A stretch of DNA of 64,000 nucleotides from Kalaharituber pfeilii. Its lineage: Eukaryota > Ascomycota > Pezizomycetes > Pezizales > Pezizaceae. Position 1 is the stretch's first letter, and the number at the start of each line of letters is the position of its first letter. Where the stretch lies: the NCBI GenBank assembly GCA_015179045.1, contig WHUZ01000107.1:62001-126000 (forward strand), given 5' to 3'. Position numbers and translations under genes: made by a program. The notes under the pieces are model-generated. The model was given only the letters and a program-made list of their open reading frames with translations, was not told the DNA's origin and made no database searches. Below, piece after piece: positions 43,447 through 53,215 of this stretch.

Positions 43447-43681
43447 ATAGGGCTATAGAGTATATATGCAGTACATAAGATTTCAGGTAAGTTCTTCCAC
43501 ACATGGCGACTCAAAGCATGTCTAACATGAGCACTGGATGTATACCAGAATGTGTCACCACTCATATGCTATAAGTTGGCAAAAAAAAAATGTATAAAAA
43601 ATAATTTACTCTATTCTCCCATTCCCTGGCTTTAATTTAAGTGGCCATTTTCATTGACAGGAGCTTTATCCGTTGTCCTGT

Positions 43682-43741
43682 GCCCTGCCATGGCGAACAG
43701 CTGCATGCGGGGTCATGTGATATATATAAAAAAAAAAAAAA
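43682..43741 (+). mobile_element. Family-B micro-element
   Basis: 14-bp TSD ATCCGTTGTCCTGT (43668-43681, 43742-43755). Starts exactly at GCCCTGCC. Confidence 0.96.
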
Positions 43742-43755
43742 ATCCGTTGTCCTGT

Positions 43756-44497
43756 AAATTTGGGCGGTTTCCCGGTGATAAGTGGTTTCTAGGTGAAACA
43801 CTCTAGCCCAATTCTTCTGGCAACGGGAACTGTGCTCCACATCTTCTGAACTAATTTATGGAGAAGTATATAGGTGTCTGGCGTTTCAAGTGGTGAGTCT
43901 TGAGCGGATTTAATTCATCCTCAAACAATTCCGACTTCCGGTTCTCTTTTTCAATGTACAACGAAAATAAGAAATGCGCGGGGTACATGGTGAACTTAGA
44001 GCTTCCTCCGCGACAAGTCCTTTTGACCTATATCTAGGTTGTTTTTGTCAAATGTGGATGCGCTTGTAATGCTCATTACTGTAATCTCATCATCATACAT
44101 CAGCTTCTACTCTCTCCCTACAGTCTCTAAACCTTGAATCAACTTCGTGATCAATTGATTACTAGCACTCCAAACTTTGTATAATTAATCAACCGATGGC
44201 TAGCTTGCGCAGCGAATAGGAGGCTGGGATCCCAGGACAAGAGCAGGATAAAGGTGGTCGCAATAAGCGAAAGCGGGCACTGAGTGATCGACACAGGAAA
44301 GGAACATCACATCATTATTGCGTGAGATCTAAATCCAGATCCAGCAACGAAGCTTGGCAACAGCTCCGAGGCTTGGCGCGCGGGGGTTGCGGATTATATA
44401 GCATTTCTCGTAATTTGTGATTCGCGAAAAAGGCTAGTCCAGTCAGGAACATTGTTTGGGCACAAGTACCACTGTGTACTAGTCTCGAAATCAGACC
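43756..44497. other. Intergenic DNA, no feature seen
   Basis: No convincing gene. Confidence 0.4.
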
Positions 44498-44632
44498 ATG
44501 TACCTGTATGTGCCACCAGCCGGCAAACGTACATTACTACTACTGGTGGCATTCTTGATGAGCTGCTTGCTGCTCATTAGCACAGCATCTCGTAGCCTCA
44601 AACCGCCACCAGAAGCTATTGGTTTGCACACC
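44498..44632 (+). other. Short ORF for a hydrophobic peptide, interrupted by the ORF1-only element
   Basis: MYLYVPPAGKRTLLLLVAFL plus MSCLLLISTAS gives a signal-anchor-like N-terminus; the reading continues in frame past the insertion for about 15 codons. Too short to be sure it was a gene. Confidence 0.25.
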
Positions 44633-44707
44633 ACCACAGGACGAGCGTTTGGAAGCGACTCCACAACCACAACGCTCCCCCGCTGAAACCTACATAGATC
44701 GAAAGTT

Positions 44708-44778
44708 CTCAGCGCGCTGAGCACTTTGATCTAATTTTCTTTCCCAAATACCCGAATCTGCGGTTTTCCCCCGAGGGG
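44708..44778 (+). promoter_or_regulatory. Conserved 5' UTR palindromes of the ORF1-only element
   Basis: CTCAGCGCGCTGAG at 44708-44721 and CCCCCGAGGGG at 44768-44778, at matching positions to those of the 12.8 kb copy. Confidence 0.6.
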
Positions 44779-44922
44779 CAAAATCGCGAGGAATCTTCAG
44801 CTCAACACCCCGTTGCCACCACACCACCCCGGCGCCAAGCCCCACACGCATAAGCCAATAAGCATGCCGCCAAAGGGAGGTACCCACCGACACCGGCTAG
44901 GAGGCCGCGGGCTTGGACGGCC

Positions 44923-45846
44923 ATGAGAGACGAGGAGAAGGAAGCCTTTTTCGAAACCCTCGTCGAATACTGGAAACGGAACATGTGGGGAGAGAATGCT
45001 GCGGCTGAACCCCCGAATAAGGGAGACTACCTCGGGATCACCTTCGACGACCATGGCAAACCCGCCCCCTACCCTCACCTGGCTCCACCACGACCTTCAC
45101 CACAGAAGCTGGGGCTTAGCCCCATCACGTGTGTACACACGGAGCCATCACCACCTCCACCGCCGCCGCCACCGCCGCCACCACCTCCACCAGCACAGCC
45201 TCTGGGGCCCAGCCCCATCACGTGCATAGACATCCCGCCGGCGCCACCCGCCGACCGGAAGGGGAAGGAAAAGGCGGACCCACCTGTGCCACGTGACGGC
45301 AACACCTCCGGCAACAGGAAGAGGAAGGGGAAGACGCCCGCTCCCAATCAGCCCTACGAAATAAAACGCCGACTCAGCGATGAGGAGGCAAAAAAGATCG
45401 CAGCTTCGGGAGCACCACCACCCGCACTGCCGTCACCCGCACCGGCACCACAGCCATCGCCGCCACCGGTGCCGGCACCATCATCACCGAACACACCACC
45501 ACCGTCGCCACACAAGCCAAGACGGAAGCTTCCGACCCAGCAAGAAGCGTTCCGGCGACACCGTGCCACCACCAAGACCTCTGTCAAGACTGGAATCGTT
45601 GTACATGGGGTAGCATTGAGGAAGGATCTGGGGAACGTACAACGATGGCTGGTTGCAGACAACAAGGACCTGAAGAAGGTGGTTGGGATCCGTTGGTTGA
45701 GAAAGAAGGACCTACTAGTTGGAGAGGGGAAGAAGACGAGCTCCATAGTGGTTTATCTGGAAGACCAACAGGACATCGACAAGGTGCGACTCGGAGGAAG
45801 ATGGTTGAAAGTGAGCCAGTACGAGGCGGATAGGGGACGGAGATGA
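44923..45846 (+). CDS. ORF1 (gag-like) protein of the ORF1-only element, intact
   Basis: 307 residues, no breaks. Order: acidic/helical start (MRDEEKEAFFETLVEYWKRN), family motif LGLSPITCVHTEP (about 64-76), a run of about 14 prolines, a second PSPITCIDI (about 97-103), basic box NRKRKGKTPAPNQPYEIKRR (131-150) with LSDEEAKKIA, a second Pro/Ala linker, then the C-terminal RRM-like block: IVVHGVALRKDLGNVQRWL, VVGIRWLRKKDLLVGEGKKT, SSIVVYLED, VRLGGRWLKVSQYEADRGRR. CCHC zinc knuckles, usual at the end of Tad-type ORF1 proteins, are missing. By family logic it binds element RNA. Whether it assists its own retrotransposition or that of the LINE is inference. The start is the first ATG after the leader and matches the layout of the 13.1 kb copy. 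Confidence 0.82.
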   Translation: MRDEEKEAFFETLVEYWKRNMWGENAAAEPPNKGDYLGITFDDHGKPAPYPHLAPPRPSPQKLGLSPITCVHTEPSPPPPPPPPPPPPPPAQPLGPSPITCIDIPPAPPADRKGKEKADPPVPRDGNTSGNRKRKGKTPAPNQPYEIKRRLSDEEAKKIAASGAPPPALPSPAPAPQPSPPPVPAPSSPNTPPPSPHKPRRKLPTQQEAFRRHRATTKTSVKTGIVVHGVALRKDLGNVQRWLVADNKDLKKVVGIRWLRKKDLLVGEGKKTSSIVVYLEDQQDIDKVRLGGRWLKVSQYEADRGRR

Positions 45847-46027
45847 GGAAGGAGATGAGACGGACTGGCCGCTCCCCCCGCAACACTATGTAAACCGCGG
45901 GCATCATGTATTTAAAGTTGCTTACTTCTTTCGTTCTTTTTGGAGTTTTTTAATAAAAACCCTCGCCATAGCCTTTAGGGCGGCAAGCGAGTATTGATAT
46001 GAAAAAAAAAAAAAAAAATTGCACACC

Positions 46028-46403
46028 CAGTCACCGTGGCAAGTCGCCGCTACCATCACATTTACTAGAACGTGATATAGGTATCTATAGGTTAAGATGA
46101 GAGATTTATTGTTAATAAAAGAAACTACAAAAACTTACCAGAGGCTTTCAAGGTATCTTACTCTGGGCGAAATGTCAGAGTGTTATCCTTATATCCGGAG
46201 TCTGACATGCAATTTCAGGTACTGTTCAATATCGCAGTTGGAATTCTGGAGCTCCCTGCAAATACCAAGCAGCCAATCAAAGTTTCACAAATCCCTCCCA
46301 CATGGACTATTTCATGCTCATTCAGTTTAATGCTATGCAGTTAAGTTGAATACTTGCGGAAAATAACCAATATAGTCATGGTTCATCAGCGAAGACTTTC
46401 GTC
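46028..46403. other. Intergenic DNA, no feature seen
   Basis: No convincing gene. Confidence 0.4.
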
Positions 46404-46460
46404 TTTTTTTTCTTACCAAATATCACGTAACCCCGCTTGCAGCTGATCGCCATGGCAGGG
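46404..46460 (-). mobile_element. Family-B micro-element
   Basis: T-rich run, then ATCACGTAACCCCGCTTGC to CGCCATGGCAGGG. TSD not resolved. Confidence 0.75.
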
Positions 46461-47307
46461 TCCCTGGACCGAGGTCCTTATGGCCCAGAGACAGGCACCT
46501 GTGTCACTGCCTACAAGGGATCCCTATATAAACAAGAGAATGCAGAGAAGAAATCATGTCCATTTCGTCCACATGTCTCTCCTTGCCCTTACTTTCCACC
46601 TTCGAAGTTCAGTCCCAGTCCTACAGGCACAAGTGGTGCCACCTGTCTGATAACCCTACCTTTGCTGGTGTTTGACTCTAGGTACTAGTAGATAACAATC
46701 AAGCTAGTCTTCGTCCCCTCCATCCTTTCTTTTCGGATCAGATTGGTCTGCCCCAAAGGCCACGTTTGCAGGGGTGTCTACAGGGAACTGTACGGTGTCT
46801 ACAGGGGACTGCATAAGTCTTCATATAGCATTCCAGGCTTATGCATAAGAGTGAGAGGCGAGGTACGTTTTTCAAGTCATCAAGTCATCTACATGCAAGG
46901 AAGATACAGCAGACCAATATCAAGCAGTTGAGGGCACGTGTGGGGTGTGCACCAGAATTACAGTACAATTGCGTCTCCTGTGAAAATTCATTATGATATC
47001 CCTTCTTAGATGGGCCTCGCTGAGTTGTCCGACGTTTTGCAAGCTCCACACCAGTCAATGCCCGCCGCCTTGTCGGATCTTTTGTTATTTTCTTACTCAA
47101 AGAGGGTTTTACCCACAGTAGGTGCAAACTTTTGAGGGGCTGCTGTTCACGGAGAAACTGTTGTCTGAGTTGCGATATGCCATTCACATAATTGATGTTT
47201 CACCGCGCCGTCTAGCATCAACTAACCTCTTAGTTATACCTTTAGCTTCATCGCTAAGTAGTATAGTAGGGCGATAACCAGAACTAAAATCAATTTCATC
47301 AATCTCC
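46461..47307. other. Intergenic DNA, no feature seen
   Basis: Short ORFs without recognisable motifs. Confidence 0.4.
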
Positions 47308-47337
47308 TATGTGTCACAGCCCACGCCCTACAGTCTC

Positions 47338-47445
47338 CGCACATCAAGCCACGGCCGCCGGCAAGCCACGACCGCCGGCAAGCCATGACCACCGGCAAGC
47401 TACGACCGCCGGCAAGCCACGACCGCCGGCAAGCCGTGACCGCCT
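47338..47445. repeat. 17-bp tandem repeat, GC-rich
   Basis: About six units of GACCGCCGGCAAGCCAC with small changes, inside the solo LTR. Confidence 0.88.
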
Positions 47446-47492
47446 CCTGCCAACAGCCGGCAAGCTCATAGAACCGGCTAGCTACATGTAGC

Positions 47493-47965
47493 TAGCAACC
47501 TGCCAGTATAGCCCGCCTGCCAGTACAGCCCGCCTGCCAGTATAGCCCGCCTGCCAGTATAGTCCACCTGCCAGTATAGCCCGCCTGCCAGTACAGCCCG
47601 CCTGCCAGTATAGCCCGCCTGCCAGTACAGCCCGCCTACTAGTTTAGTCCGCCTGCTAGTATAGCCTGCCTGCCAGTACGACCAGCCTGCTAGTATAGCC
47701 CGCCTGCCAGTACAGCCCGCCTGCTAGTATAGCCCGCCTGCCAGTACAGCCCGCCTGCCAGTACAGCCCGCCTGCCAGTATAGCCCGCCTGCCAGTACAG
47801 CCCGCCTACTAGTTTAGTCCGCCTGCTAGTATAGCCTGCCTGCCAGTCCGACCAGCCTGCTAGTATAGCCCGCCTGCCAGTACATCCCGCCTGCTAGTAT
47901 AGCCCGCCTGCCAGTACAGCCCGCCTGCTAGTATCGCCGCCTGCCAGTATCGCCCGCCTGCCATG
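47493..47965. repeat. 17-bp tandem array with 170-bp higher-order period
   Basis: About 27 units of CGCCTGCCAGTATAGCC. A distinctive run of variants (CTACTAGTTTAGTCC, then CTGCTAGTATAGCCTG, then GACCAG) occurs at 47633 and again at 47803, exactly ten units apart. Confidence 0.93.
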
Positions 47966-48389
47966 AAAACTCTGCCTTCACCACTCTGTTCTTACTTCTG
48001 CCCTCGTCGCTGCTTCTACCTTTGTATTATTCTTCTCAGGTAATGAACCTATCATGTATATATAGGCTCTATCTTGCCCTCATGTAAATAGTTCCTTCTC
48101 TCCTTGTCTGTTGTCTTGTCTTCTTAATAGACCCATATGGTTCCTCGCAGTCTATATGTTCTTGTTATTCTCGTCAATCTCTAGATCCAATTCAGTACTT
48201 GGTCTTCTCTGCCTTTTCACCATAGCCTGCCATCGCCGTTGAACTGGAACCTCTGAACTGCTCCTGTCAAGCCTCTCCTGTCAAGTTTGTCAGACCTCTG
48301 CCATTCAGCGCTTGCAAAACTACTGTTACCCTGAACCGGTCGTATCCCTTAGCAGCACCAGCTTGCCGCCGCGTGACACTATGTACCTA

Positions 48390-48450
48390 ACATATCGCCA
48401 TAGCCCACAGGGCGGCACGCCATTAATGATATTAACAAAAAAAAAAAAAG
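48390..48450 (+). mobile_element. LINE-A stem-loop and A tail
   Basis: TATCGCCATAGCCCACAGGGC, GCACGCCATTAATGATATT, then an A-rich run. One foot base is altered. TSD not resolved. Confidence 0.7.
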
Positions 48451-49154
48451 ATTCATCTCTGAATTCATGAACGAGAGGCTCAAATGATAGGCCTATATAG
48501 TGACAGTCTGAAATTCAAAGACCACTTAATTCCATTTGAAATTGATAGGGTTATAGATTATTAAACTTAAAGAATCAAAAATAAATAGTATAAATTTATT
48601 TCTTATTTATATTACTAGTTGCTAATAATTATTACATTATATGCAATAGAGACTTGCATATATAAAAACTACTTTAGCTTACCTTTCCAACAATATAAAA
48701 ATTATATAAATTGGATAAAAACTGATAGTGTAGTATAATGTTGAATTTGTTAAGTTAACAGTGTAGCAATGGGATAAGATTGCCCCTTGCTTAAAGTGGA
48801 TGCTTGGCACTTGCTTAGGGATTATATTAAGTGCAATACAACCACCAAAATTTGAATTCTTGGCATCAACACAATCCTTGTTACGGCGCATCTAAAACGT
48901 AACATTTGCTGACTTGCTGACTAATATACCAAAATTCATGCCAGTCGCATGGTCACCCCCTTTTCTTACCTGTTGTACCTCAGCTGCTCTTGTTGCTTAA
49001 GCTCGCTGCTCTACCCATGCTGATTGCTCCCTTCTCAGGTGCATCTTTTGACCCCCCTCTTCGTCCTTCTTCTAACCCCTGGCAACGAGTTCCTCTTACA
49101 CCAGTTGCTCCATTGCTCCATTGCTCCTTGCATCTATTGCTTTTACTGCTTCTC
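48451..49154. other. Intergenic, A/T-rich around 48540-48760
   Basis: No gene recognised. Confidence 0.4.
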
Positions 49155-49167
49155 GCATCTGTCGCTT

Positions 49168-49231
49168 GCCCTGCCATGGCGAACAGCTGCACGCGGGGTC
49201 ACGTGACGGGGAAAAAAAAAAAAAAAAAAAG
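49168..49231 (+). mobile_element. Family-B micro-element
   Basis: 13-bp TSD GCATCTGTCGCTT (49155-49167, 49232-49244). Starts GCCCTGCC. Confidence 0.96.
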
Positions 49232-49244
49232 GCATCTGTCGCTT

Positions 49245-49832
49245 TTACCGCTTCTCGCACTGGTCGCCTTACCGCTTTTCCAACAAAATGGGCCGCAATA
49301 GTAAGAAAAATATTTGATATTACTAGTAATCGCTTTTTCTATAAATGTTTATGAACTATGGAGGCATATCAAGATGGTTATGTGTATGGGACGAAGGAGT
49401 TTACTGAACGTGTATATAAAAGTCATAGGCGAGCAGACAGGTAGATTATAGTAATTTTCTTACTACACTAATATCAATTTGGCGTGTAACACTTTAAAGG
49501 CGTTACATATAAAGTACAACATTATCAACTTCAAATTTCTCAACAACGCCTTCATATTTTTAAGATCTGAAGCCGAAGGGTTGTAGAGCAAGCGAAATAG
49601 TACATATTTTCGGCCTTTAAATTGTAATCAGATGTGGTTGGTTGATGTAATATAATTTCAGATTTGAGTCCGTAATCTTGGGCTGCAGGGGTCCCTTCTA
49701 GATACGCCCCCCATACCCCAATATAATACTAGAAATGGCGGAGGAGTCCGGATATCAAATTAACACTCTGGAATTTCACTTGCAGGAAGTATATTCACTA
49801 AATTTCTTATAGGTAGTTATTCTCTTAATAAT
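49245..49832. other. Intergenic DNA, no feature seen
   Basis: No convincing gene; flank of the Harbinger element. Confidence 0.4.
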
Positions 49833-50200
49833 AATGGAGGACTTCCCATAGGTCTATTCGCGCCTAATAGAAAACGGTTCTATTCGCAAATAGCAACATC
49901 GCCTTCCCGTCGATTTTGCTGTTTCTAACGCAATAGAACACGGAATAGAAGCATCGCCTTCCCGTAACCTTCTGTTGTCTTTGAATAGAAATAAGACATC
50001 GCTTTCCAAATTGGTTGAACCCCTTTTTTTGGTGGAGAAAAGGGGTGTCAGGTACCTCTTGAGAAAGCTCTCCACCTCGCATCTCTCATCCATCATCACC
50101 CCTCCTCCATCACGCCTCCTCCATCACACCTCCTCCATCACACCTTCTCCACCATATCCCCTCTATTACACCTCCTCTATCACGACTTCTTTCTCCTCCA

Positions 50201-50386
50201 ATGAGACAAAAAAAACGCATGGTCTCTCCATTAATAGAGCCACCTAGCAAACGTCGCGGTGGTAAACCCAAAGGTGCACAGAAATTTACAGAAAGCGACG
50301 AGCGGCGTCTACTGCATATAATGGGGGAAATACTTCCATATGGAAGTGATATGTGGGAGAAGGTAACAGTATTGAAATATAGATAG
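50201..50386 (+). CDS. Harbinger Myb/SANT-like protein, N-terminal fragment
   Basis: 61 residues: MRQKKRMVSPLIEPPSKRRG, basic KPKGAQ, then FTESDERRLLHIMGEILPYG and SDMWEKVTVL, a SANT/Myb-like helix pattern seen in DNA-binding partners of PIF/Harbinger transposases. The frame stops soon after, possibly at an intron donor or the internal deletion. It may not make a working protein. Confidence 0.55.
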   Translation: MRQKKRMVSPLIEPPSKRRGGKPKGAQKFTESDERRLLHIMGEILPYGSDMWEKVTVLKYR

Positions 50387-50403
50387 TTAGATCATAATTT
50401 ACA

Positions 50404-50781
50404 TCATTCCTTGGAATTGGTGTTGTACCGTATTCCATAGTCTTTCAAAGGGGCCCAATAAGCCCTGCCATGGCGAACAGCTACAAGCGGGGTCACGTGA
50501 AATAAAAATAATAAAAAAAAAAAGGGGCCCAATAAAAACGCGAAAGAGCTGCAGTCGAAACCCATTGTTGTAATAAAGGCTCTATCATTAGCATTGTTAT
50601 AGAGACTATCCCAAGCTGTTCCACCTCGCGGTTGTGGGAGATCTGGTCGCGTAAGATAAAAGCGCAATCGACGCCTTCGCAATCGTTCACGATAGTCAGC
50701 ATAAAGCCAGATAAGGACAAGGGCAGTGATATATCTATTCCGTTCTTGTTCATAGAGCATTAAAGCAGCTGACGAATCCAT
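50404..50781 (-). pseudogene. Harbinger transposase N-terminal fragment
   Basis: The minus frame reads MDSSAALMLYEQERNRYITA, RRRLRFYLTRPDLPQPRGGT, AWDSLYNNANDRAFITTMGF and DCSSFAFLLGPF. The phrase RPDLPxPR..TxW..L....NDRAFITTMGFD is the conserved start of fungal Harbinger DDE endonucleases. A family-B insert (50462-50520) interrupts the frame; beyond it only about 20 more codons remain (ERLWNTVQHQFQ). The DDE catalytic core is missing. Confidence 0.75.
50462..50520 (+). mobile_element. Family-B micro-element in the transposase fragment
   Basis: 15-bp TSD AAAGGGGCCCAATAA (50447-50461, 50521-50535). Starts GCCCTGCC. Confidence 0.96.
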
Positions 50782-50820
50782 GGTATGAAAACACGTGAGC
50801 GTGTGTGAGAAGGTGGGCGA

Positions 50821-50890
50821 ATTTTTTTTTTTTTTTTTTTTTTTTTTTATTTCATTAATCGCATGCCGCCTCGAAGGCTATGGCGATAAG
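50821..50890 (-). mobile_element. LINE-A stem-loop-only insertion
   Basis: TSD GAAGGTGGGCGA (50809-50820, 50891-50902). Upper stem GCCT/AGGC with loop TCG on its own strand. Confidence 0.94.
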
Positions 50891-50960
50891 GAAGGTGGGC
50901 GAAGAAAAGGTGGGCGAAGAAAAGGTGGGCGAAGAAAAGGTGTGGGCAAAGGGTGAAAAG
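50891..50960. repeat. 15-bp tandem repeat
   Basis: Four to five units of GGTGGGCGAAGAAAA inside the Harbinger element. Confidence 0.85.
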
Positions 50961-51529
50961 GTAGGCGAAGAGGTTGAAAAATTTCTAAGTCGAATAGAAA
51001 TAGTCTATTTGGCTCGAATAGAAAGGGCTCGAATAGGGGGGGGGGGGGGGGGCCCCCTATTCCGTTGAAATAGAAATGGCCATTTTTCGAATAGAGCCCC
51101 TTCTATTCGGCGCGAATAGACCTACGGGAAGTCCTCCAATATACCTATTATAACAAATCTATATTAACTACAGCAGTCTTAGAACCAGCTTGCTTAATTG
51201 GCATATGCAATGTAAGACAATTACCCTAATTTTCCGAGACAATGATTGTTCCCATGGTCTGGTATTAATGGACTGGTGTTCACGACTATGTACTGGTATG
51301 CGATCACTGGTAAGGCTGAACAGGACACAACTTGCGTTACTCCATTAAAGTTAGTCAACGTCTGACCTTATTCACATTTCAACATTAACTTATCGACTAG
51401 ATCCCGCGCACGCACTGGGCAGAATCAAGAGTATTACACACCCGTGCTGGGTGCAAATCGGTCAATTTCCGCGCGCAGATTGAGGAAACTTAGTAAATCA
51501 ACATTTACATCTCTTTTAGCCAATTGCAA

Positions 51530-51568
51530 TGCCCTGCCATGGCGAACAGCTGCAAGCGGGGTAACGTG

Positions 51569-51602
<34 letters not shown>
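51530..51602 (+). mobile_element. Family-B micro-element
   Basis: TSD AGCCAATTGCAA / AGCCAACTGCAA (51518-51529, 51603-51614). Poly(A) of about 30. Confidence 0.94.
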
Positions 51603-51604
<2 letters not shown>

Positions 51605-51614
51605 CCAACTGCAA

Positions 51615-52380
51615 GTTTGTAGACGATATTCTGTAGGGGTAGTTACTCAACGAGTCAGTAGAGACTAACGCAAGTGTTAAATAGTAATGTGCCTATCTCA
51701 GGCGTTGGCAAAGACATATACGCTCTACAAGTTGTATTTCAGATATATGAAAGGTTTCATGATCGTTGGATGCATATATGCCAGAAGGGGTAAAGATCCC
51801 ATCAACAGGGACATTCCGCTTATGGACATCGATTTGATATTCAGTTCCTATATAAACCTAGAGATGCGAAGAGTCTTTGGGAAGCTCTGGAATATATATG
51901 CACACATACGGGAAGTATATTATGAACAGCTCTTGAGTACGCATATTGATAGGAAGTAGTTCCCATGGCGCGATTTTACTTAAGTGTGGTAAGTACTGTG
52001 GGAATCTTGGGCACTTGAGATGCAACGGTGGGTGACGGCCTGGGGGGAGGAGACTACCAAAGAGGGAAGGGGGTTACCAGAAAGTTACGGGTATTTCTTG
52101 TGGGAGAGGAAGGGTCTCCTCTCATCATCATCATCATCATCGTCGTGGATGGTCACAGTATAACTAAGTTGTTATTCTGTTCAGTCTTACAGTTGTTTCG
52201 TCGTCCTCTTAAGTTATAGTAAACCGGTCTTCGTCTTGTGTCCCGATCTCTAGTTCTTTTACCTTTGTGTGTTCTTGTTCCCTTTCATCAGAACTTTCGT
52301 CGTTGATCACTCCCACAGTACGAGTGCTGAGTCCTGAGCTGTAAAACACAAGCGTTATAAAGTCGAGACTACGGAGATAG
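51615..52380. other. Intergenic, no gene recognised
   Basis: An ORF at 51687-51959 (90 codons) has no recognisable motif. A (CAT)n run lies at 52121-52141. Confidence 0.35.
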
Positions 52381-52382
52381 TA

Positions 52383-52761
52383 CAGTTTTCCCTTGCTATA
52401 CCGGATGCTTTCAGGTTGCTGCATCCCGCTCCCATACAAAACTCTCTTGCTATACCGGACGCACTAAGAATACCGGACCGGACAGGAATTGCCAGGCACT
52501 TACCCATACTACTAATATTTGCTATACCGGATACACTAACACGATACGTCCAATCTTGGCTATCCCAACTTGCATTCACCTTTAGATGCTTACTAAACTT
52601 AACATTACATAATAAAATTAGGTTGTCGTTCTTCCCAATTACTTTATTTTTGCTGCCCATCCCTATTCTGTTCTGCCAAGCATTTTATTCTATAACGGGA
52701 CCTTGCTATACCGGACGAAAAAGGCCAGATTTTACAGATCCGGTATAGCAAGGGAAAACTG
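52383..52761. mobile_element. MITE with perfect 24-bp TIRs (pogo/Fot1-like)
   Basis: CAGTTTTCCCTTGCTATACC-GGAT at the left is matched exactly in reverse at 52738-52761, with TA on each side (52381-52382, 52762-52763), the target of Tc1/mariner-type elements. The 379-bp body has no transposase. The terminal phrase TTGCTATACCGGA recurs internally at about 52446, 52518 and 52702. Confidence 0.88.
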
Positions 52762-52763
52762 TA

Positions 52764-53215
52764 TGTGGAAATTGTCGCGAATGTCCTTTTTTAAGGGGAC
52801 AACCTTACAACACATTTTTGGGCGACTAGTTGTGGTGCCAAGGAAACGGGGCAATGTGGCCTGAAACGTAACTCATGAGAAACGAAGTCACGCATTCATT
52901 GATAAGTAAATTTAAATTCAAGCGTTTCATCTCAAATACAAATCAATTGCAACATACCAAATTATCATAAAAAGCATGACATAATAACAATCCCATCAAA
53001 ATCCCATCACAATTCCTACCATTGCTGTCCGTGTCATAATGGTGGTAAGCATCTCAGGACTACAGACCACGTTCACCTCCCACCCGGCACACGAGACCAA
53101 TCCTCAATTGCAATCGAAAAAAAAAAAAAAGAAAAAAAAGTCAAATCCCATATCCTATAATCCCCTACTTATTTTTTTACCCCCCGTGCCCTGTCCTCTC
53201 TCGCCTCCCACCACT
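52764..53215. other. Downstream flank of the dehydratase gene
   Basis: Probable 3' UTR and intergenic DNA. An A-rich run at 53118-53140 carries no LINE stem-loop. Confidence 0.5.

Larger units (their letters stand above)
44633..46018 (+). mobile_element. Near full-length ORF1-only non-LTR element (HAL1-like), open ORF
   Basis: TSD TTGCACACC (44624-44632, 46019-46027) around 1386 bp. 5' leader of about 290 nt shared with 12760-14085, one ORF (44923-45846), 3' UTR with TAATAAA-like sequence (about 45950), stem-loop (45961-45991; foot CTCGC/GCGAG, upper stem GCCT/GGGC with one G-U) and poly(A). No RT coding. Confidence 0.9.
47313..48378 (+). mobile_element. Solo LTR, family 3, carrying minisatellites
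   Basis: Begins TGTCACAGCCC, ends CCGCGTGACA, with a perfect 5-bp TSD CTATG (47308-47312, 48379-48383). Terminal inverted TGTCAC / GTGACA. About half of its 1066 bp is tandem repeat. Confidence 0.85.
49836..51137. mobile_element. PIF/Harbinger DNA transposon, deletion derivative
   Basis: Terminal inverted repeats of about 37 bp start GGAGGACTTCCC(A/G)TAGG and continue TCTATTCGCGCC. Flanking 3-bp repeat AAT (49833-49835, 51138-51140) fits Harbinger's 3-bp target duplications. It encodes a Myb/SANT-like protein on the plus strand and the N-terminus of a DDE transposase on the minus strand, the two-gene layout of this superfamily. The rest of the transposase is deleted. Two micro-retroelements and a 15-bp array have been added. 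Confidence 0.82.

Noticed and set aside
47493..47965. CRISPR-like array
   Set aside because: 17-bp head-to-tail units without spacers.
51687..51959. 90-codon ORF as a gene
   Set aside because: No recognisable motif; likely chance.
53118..53140. A-rich run as a LINE tail
   Set aside because: Neither the A-type nor the B/C-type stem-loop precedes it.
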